Source: Symsagittifera roscoffensis
Lineage: Eukaryota; Xenacoelomorpha; Acoela; Convolutidae
Direction of reading: 5' to 3'
DNA length: 64,000 nt
Assembly: GCF_963678635.1 (NCBI RefSeq)
Contig: NC_087068.1
Span: forward strand, 57,459,896 to 57,523,895
Positions 45,653 through 55,352 of the stretch are shown one piece after another; the stretch's first letter is position 1; every line of letters starts with the position of its first letter. The translations under genes and the position numbers were made by a program. The notes beneath the pieces are model-generated. The model was given only the letters and a program-made list of their open reading frames with translations. It was not told the DNA's origin and did no database searches.

Positions 45653-45979
45653 TTATAACTTGGGATTGGGTAACATGTAACCAACTGTACTGGATAGTAT
45701 TGAAAGCCAAATGGCAGTCTCGTCACAACTAAGATTGTAAAAAGACAATTTTGAAATAGATAAAGAGAGCAAAATGAAAATGAAACAGACTTGTGTGAAA
45801 AAGACAACTTCTGCAGACGGAAGAGAAACAGAATTACAAAATTTCCAAGATCTGTTTTCGTGAGATAAAGACTGATCGGCACCACCAATGTCTACAAAGT
45901 CGCAATCATTGTTCTCGACAGTGGTGGTTTCTTCAATTTCCATGTTTACTGGAAGACTTTTTTTGCTTATTTGTATCAA
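45653..45979 (-). CDS. Conserved two-helix Polinton membrane protein
   Basis: 108 aa with an acidic N-terminal half (EIEETTTVENNDCDFVDIGG) and a hydrophobic C-terminal half: AEVVFFTQVCFIFILLSLSI then IWLSILSSTVGYMLPNP. The FFTQV...WLSILSS.GY.LPNP layout recurs in Polintons and suggests a virion or membrane-associated protein with two membrane helices; its role has not been established. It sits directly upstream of the packaging ATPase with a 2-bp gap. Confidence 0.6.
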   Translation of the reverse strand: MIQISKKSLPVNMEIEETTTVENNDCDFVDIGGADQSLSHENRSWKFCNSVSLPSAEVVFFTQVCFIFILLSLSISKLSFYNLSCDETAIWLSILSSTVGYMLPNPKL

Positions 45980-46229
45980 GGTTGATAGTTACAACTGCAT
46001 ACCAATCGCCTTTTTTTCTCTCTGATCTATTGCCGTTTGGTTTGTATTTTATTATATATCTTGCTATGTTTTTGTCTGTCAGAAGTATCCGAACAATTTT
46101 TTCTACGTTTTCGGTACTGATTTCGTCTAATATCTCTTTTGGTAAATTCTCACCTGTTAAAGTCACATTTTGTGTGTTTTCTTTTGGCAAAAATATTTTT
46201 TTGAAATTTTGAATTTTCAAACACGACAT
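45933..46229 (-). CDS. Small Polinton protein, paralogue 1
   Basis: 98 aa. Its central part (NLPKEILDEISTENVEKIVR, then YIIKYKPNGN and YAVVTINL) parallels the next gene upstream (QLPAELKELVKTDNVEEIHL, FVVKFKSNCN, YEFFFIERG), suggesting the two are tandem paralogues. No known domain is recognised. It overlaps the downstream membrane-protein gene by 47 bp. Confidence 0.45.
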   Translation of the reverse strand: MSCLKIQNFKKIFLPKENTQNVTLTGENLPKEILDEISTENVEKIVRILLTDKNIARYIIKYKPNGNRSERKKGDWYAVVTINLDTNKQKKSSSKHGN

Positions 46230-46327
46230 GTTAGCAACTAGTAATCACACAAGATCAAAAGAAAATGAAAACAATCAATAATTATATTTATTATGATTCA
46301 CAAAACTTGGCATATATATGTGATTCG

Positions 46328-46648
46328 TCATTTCGGTTCAACAGGCAAATCAACTCCTCGTTCAATGAAGAAAAACTCATATTTTGTGAATTTGTCATGG
46401 TTACAATTAGATTTGAACTTTACAACAAAATGAGCAGCAACTCTGATAGTGGCTTGAACTAAATGTATTTCCTCAACGTTATCAGTTTTGACTAATTCTT
46501 TCAGTTCAGCTGGAAGCTGATGGTCATGCAAATCGATTTGTCTTCTCTCTCCCAGCTGAGGTTGCAGCCCTTCCAGGTTGAGATTGAACAACGGAATTGA
46601 CTGGCGAAATTCCTGGAGTCTGGACATTGTACAGGTGAAAGTAGTCAA
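46328..46648 (-). CDS. Small Polinton protein, paralogue 2
   Basis: 106 aa from the outer start, or about 99 aa from ATG 46,627 (MSRLQEFRQSIPLF). It shares the LPxEL...TDNVEEI...VVKFKxN pattern with the gene just downstream. Its 5' part overlaps the end of the 46,524-46,883 frame by 125 bp, which may indicate a frameshift joining the two. Function unknown. Confidence 0.4.
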   Translation of the reverse strand: MTTFTCTMSRLQEFRQSIPLFNLNLEGLQPQLGERRQIDLHDHQLPAELKELVKTDNVEEIHLVQATIRVAAHFVVKFKSNCNHDKFTKYEFFFIERGVDLPVEPK

Positions 46649-46811
46649 GAACTGTAAAAAATTTCCGTAAATTGTCGATTTCGATATCGTTCAGTGTAAT
46701 TTGTTCTAGTTTTTGCAGGAGAGGTTTTCCTCGACAATCTAATATGCCTGTCCGCGTAAGAGTAACTTTAATTCTTGGTGTTAAATTGTTTTTCGGACTC
46801 TGATTAGTCAT
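46524..46811 (-). CDS. Small Polinton protein, unrecognised
   Basis: Starting at ATG 46,811 (MTNQSPKNNLTPRIKVTLTR), overlapping the end of the exonuclease-like gene by 8 bp, the product is about 95 aa. IEIDNLRKFFTVLDYFHLYN is the best protein-like stretch; the C-terminal ~30 residues overlap the next gene and may be out of frame. No domain is recognised. Confidence 0.35.
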   Translation of the reverse strand: MTNQSPKNNLTPRIKVTLTRTGILDCRGKPLLQKLEQITLNDIEIDNLRKFFTVLDYFHLYNVQTPGISPVNSVVQSQPGRAATSAGREKTNRFA

Positions 46812-47400
46812 TGAAGCGTAAACCACCAAATTTGGAGATAAGGTTGTTTGCATCATTGGATAGTTCATTTTGTAACCACTCAAAAAAAACTCTGGATTTT
46901 ATACGGGTACAATGCTTTAATAATTGATGGGAGGGAAGTAAATGAGAATGTCGTTTGCAAATATGTTTTTCTTGACCCAATAACTGTTCAATCTTTGGGC
47001 AGCCAATATCTTCCAAATTTGTCACGGGTAATTTCAAGTATTCAGCTAATAAAACAGATTTTTGTGTACCTTTAGCAAAAAAATGGGAATTTGGGTTCCT
47101 CAAACGAATGCTGTCAAAAATTTGATCCAAGTATGAGTAAGGGTATTCACCTTCGTCCCAACGAAGACCGTGTAGAAATTTAGATACCCAATTGTACGCT
47201 TTTTTCTCTTCTTTTGATAAATTGTTGAATTGAACTGGTGGCAGAAAATGAATTGTATCAATTGTATTAGCAGAGCAAACGGAAAGTTCCTTTATGATCA
47301 AAGGTTTCTTGCCACATTTAAATTCTTCAATATCTAAAATAATGAGATGGTTGAAAAACAATTTTTTAGTTTTCTTTCTTTGGGTTAACATGACTTTCAC
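46804..47400 (-). CDS. RNase H-fold / DEDD exonuclease-like protein
   Basis: 198 aa. NHLIILDIEEFKCGKKPLII followed by KELSV resembles the first strand and acidic site of a DEDD exonuclease fold. HGLRWDEGEYPY, then FAKGTQKSVLLAEYL and VTNLEDIGCPKI follow the block order of a widespread, unnamed family in arthropod and other invertebrate transposons (HGLxWxxGxxPY, KGxxKxxWL, NLEDLGCP). Catalytic competence is uncertain because not all acidic residues can be assigned. It might process element DNA or RNA; this is inference. Confidence 0.45.
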   Translation of the reverse strand: MKVMLTQRKKTKKLFFNHLIILDIEEFKCGKKPLIIKELSVCSANTIDTIHFLPPVQFNNLSKEEKKAYNWVSKFLHGLRWDEGEYPYSYLDQIFDSIRLRNPNSHFFAKGTQKSVLLAEYLKLPVTNLEDIGCPKIEQLLGQEKHICKRHSHLLPSHQLLKHCTRIKSRVFFEWLQNELSNDANNLISKFGGLRFND

Positions 47401-47823
47401 TCAACATTCCAACAAACGAAATAACTTTGGTTTGAATGCTTTAAGAAATAAGCAAAACGCAATACCTGTCACGTGACCCAGGTAACAGTTTTTTATTGGA
47501 CAAGGCAAAACATATGTGTACCCAGGACCGGTATGATTTTTTTCTTGCAAATATCCCGCTGCATCATGCAATATAGCATGTATTCTAAGAAATTTGAAAT
47601 GTTTCAAGTGTTTGTCGAGCGAAGAATTGTCTATTCCAATTAAACCGCCATATGGTCTGTTTTTCAAAACAAAATCCAAATTAATATCAGCATCTAAATA
47701 CAAACAAGTGGCTAAAAAATACTGAAATCTGACTGATTTGTCTGGATATTGTGATTTTAAGTCTATAAAAATTTCATGAATAAATTTTAAGTCGAAAGTT
47801 GAAATCATGTTCACTGAACTCAA
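47401..47823 (-). CDS. Unrecognised 140-aa Polinton protein with HD and GPGY motifs
   Basis: Abuts the exonuclease-like gene with no gap. It contains YGGLIGIDNSSLDKH, then RIHAILHDAAGYLQ, HTGPGYTYVLP and a hydrophobic NCYLGHVTGIAFCLFLKAF. The glycine loop plus HD dyad is vaguely like secreted phospholipase A2, a domain used by some small DNA viruses to breach membranes, but spacing and Cys pattern do not match well. The function should be treated as unknown. The frame is intact. Confidence 0.45.
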   Translation of the reverse strand: MSSVNMISTFDLKFIHEIFIDLKSQYPDKSVRFQYFLATCLYLDADINLDFVLKNRPYGGLIGIDNSSLDKHLKHFKFLRIHAILHDAAGYLQEKNHTGPGYTYVLPCPIKNCYLGHVTGIAFCLFLKAFKPKLFRLLEC

Positions 47824-47855
47824 TATAATAAAAAAGGAATAATGAAAAGTATCAA

Positions 47856-48643
47856 TTAAAACTTAACTTTCTCTTCAACAATAAATTTCACAAATAGCAC
47901 ATCAGTATCTACATCAAGTTTTCCATATCCACTTGTCAAAATATCCATTATTTTGCAAAAAGCGGCAGAATGGGGTCCATTAATTAAACTTTCAAATCTT
48001 TTCAAAGTTTCTGTATTCATTTCATCTGTTTGAACATGTCTGCTTTCTGTGTGTTTCTTTGAAACTGAAGTCGAAATTCTAGCGGATTTGTTTGACGTCG
48101 ATGATGCAGCAGGCGTAATTGTATTATCAATTCGTTTCTGCCCCCCAACGGCCGAAGATTTCTTGCAAACGTTTTGATTTGGTGAAGTTTGTTTGTTAGA
48201 TGATGTTGCAGAAAGCAATAAATTGGGTAAACGTTTTTTGATTGCAGTGAAATCTAACAAATCGAGATTGGCTGCAACAGGTTGTGCTGAATAAGTGAGA
48301 GCTAGTTTAAGCTTGTCAAATAACTCACCGTTTCCTTTGACATCTTTAGCAGGAGAAACTAAGTATTTGAAGCAAGTGAAAATACAAGGAACACTGAAAC
48401 ATTTTTGGGAAGGAAAAAATTGGTTTAATTGTTCCTCTGAATCTACTTGAATCAATATATGGTAATGAATTTTTTTTCATTCTCGACTGAAAAAGGACAA
48501 TATTCAGATTTGAAGTGGCTTCCAAAAGCATAATTTTTAAAAGTAGATAAATTAGGAATTTTTTCAGTGATAACAAATTTGAAATTTGGTTGAAATTTTT
48601 TGAAATAATCAGGTAACACAACTTCGAACATAGCTTCTGCCAT
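47856..48643 (-). pseudogene. Possible HUH-motif (Rep/NS1-like) protein split by a frameshift
   Basis: The first frame (48,643 to 48,452) starts MAEAMFEVVLPDYFKKF and contains FKFVITEKIPNL. An 8-T run on the plus strand (48,470-48,477) shifts the frame. Immediately after the run the second frame reads IHYHILIQVDSE, a hydrophobic-His-x-His-hydrophobic motif as in HUH endonucleases, and then FTCFKYLVSPAK, which recalls the third Rep motif region. The second frame runs to 47,856 with a Ser/Thr/Lys-rich middle. The second frame has no ATG at its beginning, supporting a single split gene. The HUH reading is tentative; a catalytic Tyr is not clearly identified. Confidence 0.4.
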
Positions 48644-48657
48644 TTTGTAAAGGAAAA

Positions 48658-49029
48658 TTAATTCGAGTCGTGTTTGAACTCGTTTGTGTTTGAGGAAAAT
48701 TGAGTTTTCCTGGCTCGTTTACAGTTAGACTGTGGCTTTTCTTTGTTTTCAACAGTATCAGAAATTTCACTTGTTTGCGCTCGGATTGACTTTCCCGACT
48801 TTAGTAATTTTGAAAATTCTTCGCTGCTTAAGGAAAGTCTTTGTACACATTCAATTTCAGCGCCTTCAGTTGCTTTTTTGAAAACTTTCAGGAATACATA
48901 AGTTCCAGTTTGGTCATATGTTTTCAATGTAGCACGCACTAATCTTTTACTGTTTTCCGAAATATCAAAATAGCAATCGCCAAAATCTTTATCTGCGTTT
49001 GCTGTGAAGCTTGTTTTGGTTTTATTCAT
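48658..49029 (-). CDS. Small protein, possibly PC4-like ssDNA-binding
   Basis: 123 aa from ATG 49,029. CYFDISENSKRLVRATLKTY, then VFLKVFKK and QRLSLSSEEFSKLLKSGKSI suggests beta strands followed by a helix, as in PC4-type single-strand-binding folds (the LSxEEFxxLL helix). The C-terminus is polar and basic (NCKRARKTQ). This is a weak resemblance. It is the first gene of the leftward gene array, head-to-head with the 49,516 gene. Confidence 0.4.
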   Translation of the reverse strand: MNKTKTSFTANADKDFGDCYFDISENSKRLVRATLKTYDQTGTYVFLKVFKKATEGAEIECVQRLSLSSEEFSKLLKSGKSIRAQTSEISDTVENKEKPQSNCKRARKTQFSSNTNEFKHDSN

Positions 49030-49515
49030 TGTAACAAGTAATTTTTCAAAGTAACTTGATTTAAAACTGAATAGAAAGAAATGAATGGTTCCGATTGATT
49101 TTATAGGTCTGCAAAAGAAAGCGGCGTTGTATCTATTTTAATTTATATACACATGTACTTTATATCGCAAAGATATTGGATTGCAATTTGGTTCAAATAG
49201 ATTAGTGTTTTGTGCATGTACAACTGATAAGAATTTTAACGGGTGTCAAAGGTCACAATGTTTAAACGTTATTTTTGATACAAGCTATTTGTTTGAATGC
49301 AATTTAGATAAACATAGAATACCACGCAAGGTAACATAAATATTTTACACGCCCTCCCTTATTAAATTGATCAAAAACTACATAGGAGGTCTTGAAATTT
49401 CTAATTTTAGAAGAACCAATCCCTATTTTAATCTCTTGAGGCGTTTTCACAATTCATTTCAGTTTCTTTTCTTTCCGCGTTACGTTTCTCCTTTTCTTCC
49501 AACTTTTCTTCAAAA
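49030..49515. promoter_or_regulatory. Divergent intergenic region between left and right gene arms
   Basis: About 490 bp with no gene, between the minus-strand array and the plus-strand genes, so it should hold both promoters. No single clear TATA element or operator stands out. Confidence 0.35.
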
Positions 49516-50151
49516 ATGCCTTGTTATATTATTGAAGGATATTGTAATTACGAAAGAACCATTTTTTATGAAACCGTTCACGGTAATTTTGTAGCAATAA
49601 TTAACGAAGAAAAAAGTTTCAATTCTGATGAGTGGACTTGTACTCATCACGTTATGATTCCCAAAAATTTTTTACATTTATTCAGTAAACTTTCCTTAAA
49701 AAATTCAAAGAAAGACGAAGAACTGAATATAAAGTATTTGAGTTACCTTACAAATTCTGGTAAATATACGGATCCTGACGAGCCTCTTGCTCTTCAGGTT
49801 GATGTTTCAACTTTATCAAAACCAGTAAAAAAAAATTTGTATAAATACGATTGTGATGTTACTCCGATGTGTGAAAACCAGTTAGAATACTTTGAAGAAA
49901 TTGAATTTTTTGATCGTTTATGGGGAATGGAACAGATTGAATCACCATCAGTAGTTACCCCGAAAGCTGATCCTTCCCCTGCAGTGTCACCATGGCTTGA
50001 CGAACCAGATTCTTCAACTGCAACTCGCACCCCCGAAGCGACAGTGAGTAATCATATGGAAAATTTGACTCCTTCTCTATGCCTTGCACCAAAGAAAAAG
50101 AGAAAGATCACAACACTAGAAAAAGCTCAGGAGTATTTAGATCTTATTTAA
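49516..50151 (+). CDS. Unrecognised 211-aa Polinton protein with nuclear-localisation-like motif
   Basis: Starts at ATG 49,516 (MPCYIIEGYCNYERTIFYE). The N-terminal ~110 residues look folded (HHVMIPKNFLHLFSKLSL), the middle is acidic (EYFEEIEFFDRLWGMEQ), then a Pro/Ser/Thr-rich linker leads to APKKKRKI and a short helix at the C-terminus. No family is recognised. Its place upstream of PolB, transcribed away from the virion genes, is where early or regulatory genes sit in related elements; this is inference. The frame is intact. Confidence 0.55.
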   Translation: MPCYIIEGYCNYERTIFYETVHGNFVAIINEEKSFNSDEWTCTHHVMIPKNFLHLFSKLSLKNSKKDEELNIKYLSYLTNSGKYTDPDEPLALQVDVSTLSKPVKKNLYKYDCDVTPMCENQLEYFEEIEFFDRLWGMEQIESPSVVTPKADPSPAVSPWLDEPDSSTATRTPEATVSNHMENLTPSLCLAPKKKRKITTLEKAQEYLDLI

Positions 50152-51190
50152 CTTTATTGAACAGTTGTTGCGTTTGATTGATTTTAATTTGGTTTTATTG
50201 TGTATAAAGATTTAAACTTGAAACTCAGATTGATATTTAATAGATTTCATTTGGTGTCTTTGTGTATAAACATTTTGTAAATTAAAACTCTCAGCCTCTT
50301 ATGCTTCACTTATCCAGTTGCTAGGGAAAAGAGAGCAAATAAGTCATTTTATAACCGAATGTTTGACAAGTCTTCAATCAAAATACAAAAAAAAACTGGA
50401 ATTTTTAAATCTCGGAAAAATGTTGAAAAATTTTATCTCGTAAAATCGAGGTCCTATAGTCTTTAGACCTCTGAACAAATTTAATTAGCTGGCTGTGAGC
50501 AGTATTTTGATATATTGCACGACTATGTTCAGACCATCCACTGAAGAGATACAGACAATTCATTTTCGAAAAGCCTCATCCTATATCAATTTTCTAACTT
50601 TTTGTTACACTGTCCGAATATAGTCTTCCGACCACTCATATTGCTTCTCTCGGCGAGCTGGACATTTTTGAGCTAGGGTGCCGACACTGTACAACATCTA
50701 GTTTGGGAGATCATCATTTTTTGTACAAATTTTATATATATTTTTTCAAGTTTTGTTTCTATTTTTTTTTGCGGAAACATATAAATTGCTGTGGATTGTA
50801 AAAATATGACCTAAGTGAGAGACATTAAGTCTTCAATGAAATGTTTGGGGAATGTGTCATTCTGATAATGTATATATGATAATGTTTAAGGTACATGTCT
50901 TGTTTAAGAAATTAATATTTTTTCTTCTTCTACATTATTCACAGTTAATTAGTCTTCACCATGTCTAATGAGTTTTTTTTTAATTTGCAACATTGATGGT
51001 TAGTGAGGCTTAGATACCAAAAGACATGTTGTAGTCTATTGAGTTCACATGTTCAAGCCATTAATAAGAAATCGAAAATGTTTTTTGTTTTTCAGAATTT
51101 TGTTATTAATGTTAAACAACTTAATTAATGTTTTGTCTCTTTTAATTGATTTTTGTGGTTTAAAACCGATCAGAAGAAACAATATTTGAT
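50152..51190. other. Non-coding stretch of the Polinton
   Basis: About 1 kb without a supported gene, between the 211-aa gene and the PolB 5' region. Nothing specific is seen except AT-rich tracts. Confidence 0.4.
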
Positions 51191-51590
51191 CATGATAACG
51201 AATAAATTCAGTATTTAATTAGGTTTTTTGCAAATTATTAGCAATCAAAACTTTTGGCGGGACTTTTAAATTGAATTTAAATTGTGGCGGGCGATTGCCG
51301 TTTAAACCTAAATTTGAGCGGGATTACATGTAGCATATTTTCAAATTCATCCAATCCCATGAAGTCGTGCTATGTATTCGAAAATTTGTACATGCTAACG
51401 AATAAATTCAATATTTATTTAGATTTTAAAAATTATTGGTAATCAAAACTTTTGGCGGGACTTTTAAATTGAATTCAAATTTTGGCGGGCGATTGCCGTT
51501 TAAACTCAAATTTGAGCGGGAATACATGTAGCATATTTTCAAATTCAACCAATCCCATGAAGTCGTGTTATGTAATTGAAAATTTGTACC
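51191..51590 (+). repeat. ~200-bp tandem duplication over the PolB start
   Basis: Copy 1 (51,191-51,390) and copy 2 (51,391-51,590) start CATGATAACGAATAAATTCA and CATGCTAACGAATAAATTCA and share CTTTTGGCGGGAC, TTTGAGCGGGA and ACCAATCCCATGAAGTCGTG with an offset of 198-200 bp. Both contain an ATG in the same context. The copy-2 ATG (51,557) opens PolB, whereas the copy-1 reading soon stops. GGCGGG boxes occur twice per copy. Confidence 0.75.
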
Positions 51591-54500
51591 AAGACGAATT
51601 TTATTTGCAAACTTCTATTTCTCTGGAACACTTGATAATGAATCCTGCAAAACACAAATGTAATTTTTGTCCAATACATTTCACATTTAAAACTAACCGA
51701 AACAGACATGAACGAAATTTTCATGCTGTGGAAAAAGGTATTCCAACTTACATGTGTAATGATTGCCCTTTCACATCGTTATTGTTATCTTCTCTTGAAC
51801 AACATTTTATTTCAACTCATGAGAGCATAGCCAATTTATGTGAATATTGTAATTTAGGCTTTGTTTCTAACAATCAACTCAATAACCATATGATTACTCT
51901 TCATAGTTTACCTGTCGCTACTAGTAACAATACTGAATCCATCAGCAAAAACGAAACAATTGCCCCAAACATGAATGTGAATGACATTGAATTACATGAA
52001 TCTGCTTTCAATGGTACCCTGAAAACTTTTCTTATTCCTGGTGATGATAGTGTAGATATATTAGAATTTATGTCTAAGCACAAAGAACAAATCCAAAATT
52101 TGATTTTGGCAAACGGTTTCCAATGGCCTCAAAAAGTTCAATTTTCATTAAATTTGAGTTTACAAAAACCGTCAGTGATCAATGACGAAGATCTGAACAA
52201 CCCCACTCAAAATGAGCTAGTTGACATTTATGTTAATTCGCTTATGGTTCCGATTCTATCCGACGGACTTGCGGATGGAACGTTTTATGAAATGGTTGAT
52301 AGAATGCAATCGGTGCTTCATTCATTTGCTTCACACGGAAGCGGATGGGTTTTACAACAAGTGGTTAGATTGTTTATCAAATTTGGTAAAATGAATCCCA
52401 TTCGAGGGTCATCACATATAACATTACCATTAAAAATTGCAAAATCCAGTCATTTAATTAATATTCGCAACCATGATGACCATGACTGTTTTAATCTTTG
52501 TTTTACTGCTGCTTATCACCTTCATTATCGTTTGAATTTAATTGTTGGAAGATACGAAGATCCAACTGCTGAAAAAACATGCCCTGCAACTTACAGAACG
52601 AGCAACGCCAAAAAACCAATCGGTGAGTTTCCAACGCCAATGAGTTTCAGAGATATACCCGAGTTTGAACGTTTGAACAAAGTTCGTGTCAATGTGTTTC
52701 TTTATGAAAAAGGAGACTTGGTGCCTATGTTGATATCAAAAAATGAGTCTGAAGATACATTCAGTATGGATCTTTTGTTGTTATTTGAGCCCGGTAAACA
52801 TCATTTCGTGGTAATAACTAACCTGTTAAGATTCATATGTGAAATCAAAAATTATAAATTCCGGACATTCATGCGCCTGTGTCGGAACTGTTTTCACATA
52901 AGTTATAGCGAAGAAGCGAACAAGATGCATCAAAGATCATGCAAAGAACATGAACCTGCAGTAATAAAAATGCCATCCGCTGAAGATGGAAGCAATAAAT
53001 ACAAATTCAACAACTATGCAGCACTTAGTTTTGTTCCTGTCGTTATCTACTTCGATTTCGAATCGTTTTTGAAACCTGTAACCACATGCAATAACAACCC
53101 AAACACTTCGTCGTCTAGGATCTTAGAAAAACATGAACCCTCTGGTTACTCTCTGTGCGCGATTGAACATGGTTCTTCAAAACCATACTTCTTTGATTTA
53201 AACAGTAGTGAAAAATGTATACCAAAGTTCATCGAGCAGTTACACATACTAGCAAAACAAATCTACCAACAAAAAAATCGATACCCAAACTATATTGGCA
53301 ATCGATCTATCCTGAAGCAGGATGAAGCCACCTCATGCTGGTTGTGCCTAGCAGAGTTTGTTGAAGGTGAAACAAAATGTTTGGACCACTGTCACTACAG
53401 TGGTGAATTCCTAGGGTGGGCGCACTCAAAGTGTAACCTAGCGCGACGAAAGGTGCGATATACACCAGTTGTTGGACACAATATACAAAATTATGATCTT
53501 CACCATATTTGTTTGGCTTTGGGTGAGTTGGAACCAACGAGCACGATCCAAGTCATACCCGCAACAGATGAGAAGTATATCTCACTAAGCATTGGTGTTT
53601 TGGTTGACACTTACACACGAGCAAATGGTGTTCAGCAAAATGTCTATGAATACATGCGATTCATAGACTCATGTAAATTTTTGAATTCTTCGTTACAAAA
53701 ACTTGTTGATAATTTACCAGCTGACAAGTTCTCTATACTAGATGAACACTTCAAACAAGCTGATGAGAGTTCTCGCGCACTTCTAAAGAGGAAAGGTTTT
53801 TACCCTTATTCCTATATGTCAAATCGATTAAAGTTTGATGAACAAAATCTGCCACCACTCAGTGCATGGGGAAACTCATTAGAAGGAGGAAAAATCAGTG
53901 TTAGTGAAGAAGATTTAAAACATGCTCAAACAGTCTTCGATAAATTCAAATGCATAAACTTAGAGCAATATCACAATCTCTATCTCACATGTGATACTCT
54001 TCTTCTCGCATGTGTTTTTGAAGAGTTTCGTTCGATAACTCACGCAAGCTATGGATTAGATTGCGCGCATCATTTTACTGCGTCGAATCTTGCGGGAGAT
54101 GCTTTCAAGAGGATCTGTAATGCTGATATTGAACTTCTTTCGGAAAGAGAACATTTAGAAATGGTGGAAAATATGATGCGGGGTGGGACAGCATCTGTTT
54201 TTGAAAAAAGAAAATTCAATGCAAACAACCCGTACATGAATGAAAAGTACAACCCTGAAGAAAAAACAAGTTATGGCTTCATGTTGGATGCAAATAATCT
54301 ATATGGAGGTGTTATGCAAATGCATAAATTACCAGCAAGGGACTTTGAGTTAATCCATGTTAAGGAAGACGGTGAAGTTAGTACAAGCAGTGAAACGAGC
54401 CTTGATGAAATATTGGCAACTCCAGAAGATTCAGATATTGGTTTCATTCTTGAAGTAGATCTCGAGTACCCTCAAGAACTTCTTGAATCCCATCGAGACT

Positions 54501-55352
54501 ATCCTTTAGCACCAACCAAAGAAGTGGTGCCAGAAGAGTGGTTAAGTGATTACCAACGAGATCTGGCAGAACAAATGAAAAGCAATGATAATTATCGAGT
54601 TGCTCCTGGCAAAGTAAAAAAACTGCTTCAGACATTGCATAACAAGAGTAATTATACAGTGCATTACAAACTCTTACAACTCTATGTTCGGTTGGGTTTA
54701 AAAATAACGAAAGTACATAGAGTTTTGAAGTTCAAGCAAGAACTATGGTTAGAACCCTATATAACCCTAAACACAAACAAAAGGAAAGCTGCACGAAACA
54801 AATTTGAAGAAGCACTGTACAAATTGTTGAATAATTCCGCATATGGAAAAACATGCGAATCGAAAAGAAAAAGAGTGAAGGTTAATATTGTACATAACGC
54901 TGAAGAAACAATGCAACAAATTTCTGCTTTTGACTTCAAGACAATTAAAATATTTGGTGATGATTTAGCGGCATTGACGTCAGCACCACGAGTTATCAAT
55001 TGGAATGTACCTACCATAGTAGGAGCATGCGTGCTTGAAATCGCTAAATTTGAAATGTATCGGTTTCACTATGAAATTATGAAACCAAACTTTGAATGTC
55101 GATTGCTTTACTCCGATACCGATAGTTTGCTTTACGAAATAGAAACCGAAAAGAATGCAGATTTTTACGAAATTTTGAAAAACAAATCCAACATTATTGA
55201 CGAATTCGATTTCTCAAATTATCCCGAAAACCATCCCCTGTTTAACAAGCAAAACAAACTGACAGTTCTCAAATACAAAGATGAGTTCCCAGCCGACACC
55301 ATCACGGACTTCATTGCTTTAAAACCCAAGTTATACTCAATCGTCTCTCTAA
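51557..55352 (+). CDS. Protein-primed DNA polymerase B, exon 1 (N-terminal and polymerase domains)
   Basis: Replicates the element by protein priming, by family knowledge. From ATG 51,557 the exon gives ~1,265 codons. In order: three C2H2-type zinc fingers (~aa 33-125), a poorly conserved N-terminal region, a further Cys/His cluster (CRNCFHIS), 3'-5' exonuclease Exo I IYFDFES (~497-505), an inserted endonuclease VII-like Cys/His module (CWLC...DHCH...GWAHSKCN, ~594-633), Exo II GHNIQNYDLH (~640-650), Pol motif A MLDANNLYG (~909), motif B KLLNNSAYGKT (~1,090) and motif C YSDTDSLLY (~1,185). All catalytic Asp residues seen are present. The frame upstream to 51,482 has no ATG. Exon 1 ends at a GTGAGT donor in phase 1. 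Confidence 0.92.
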
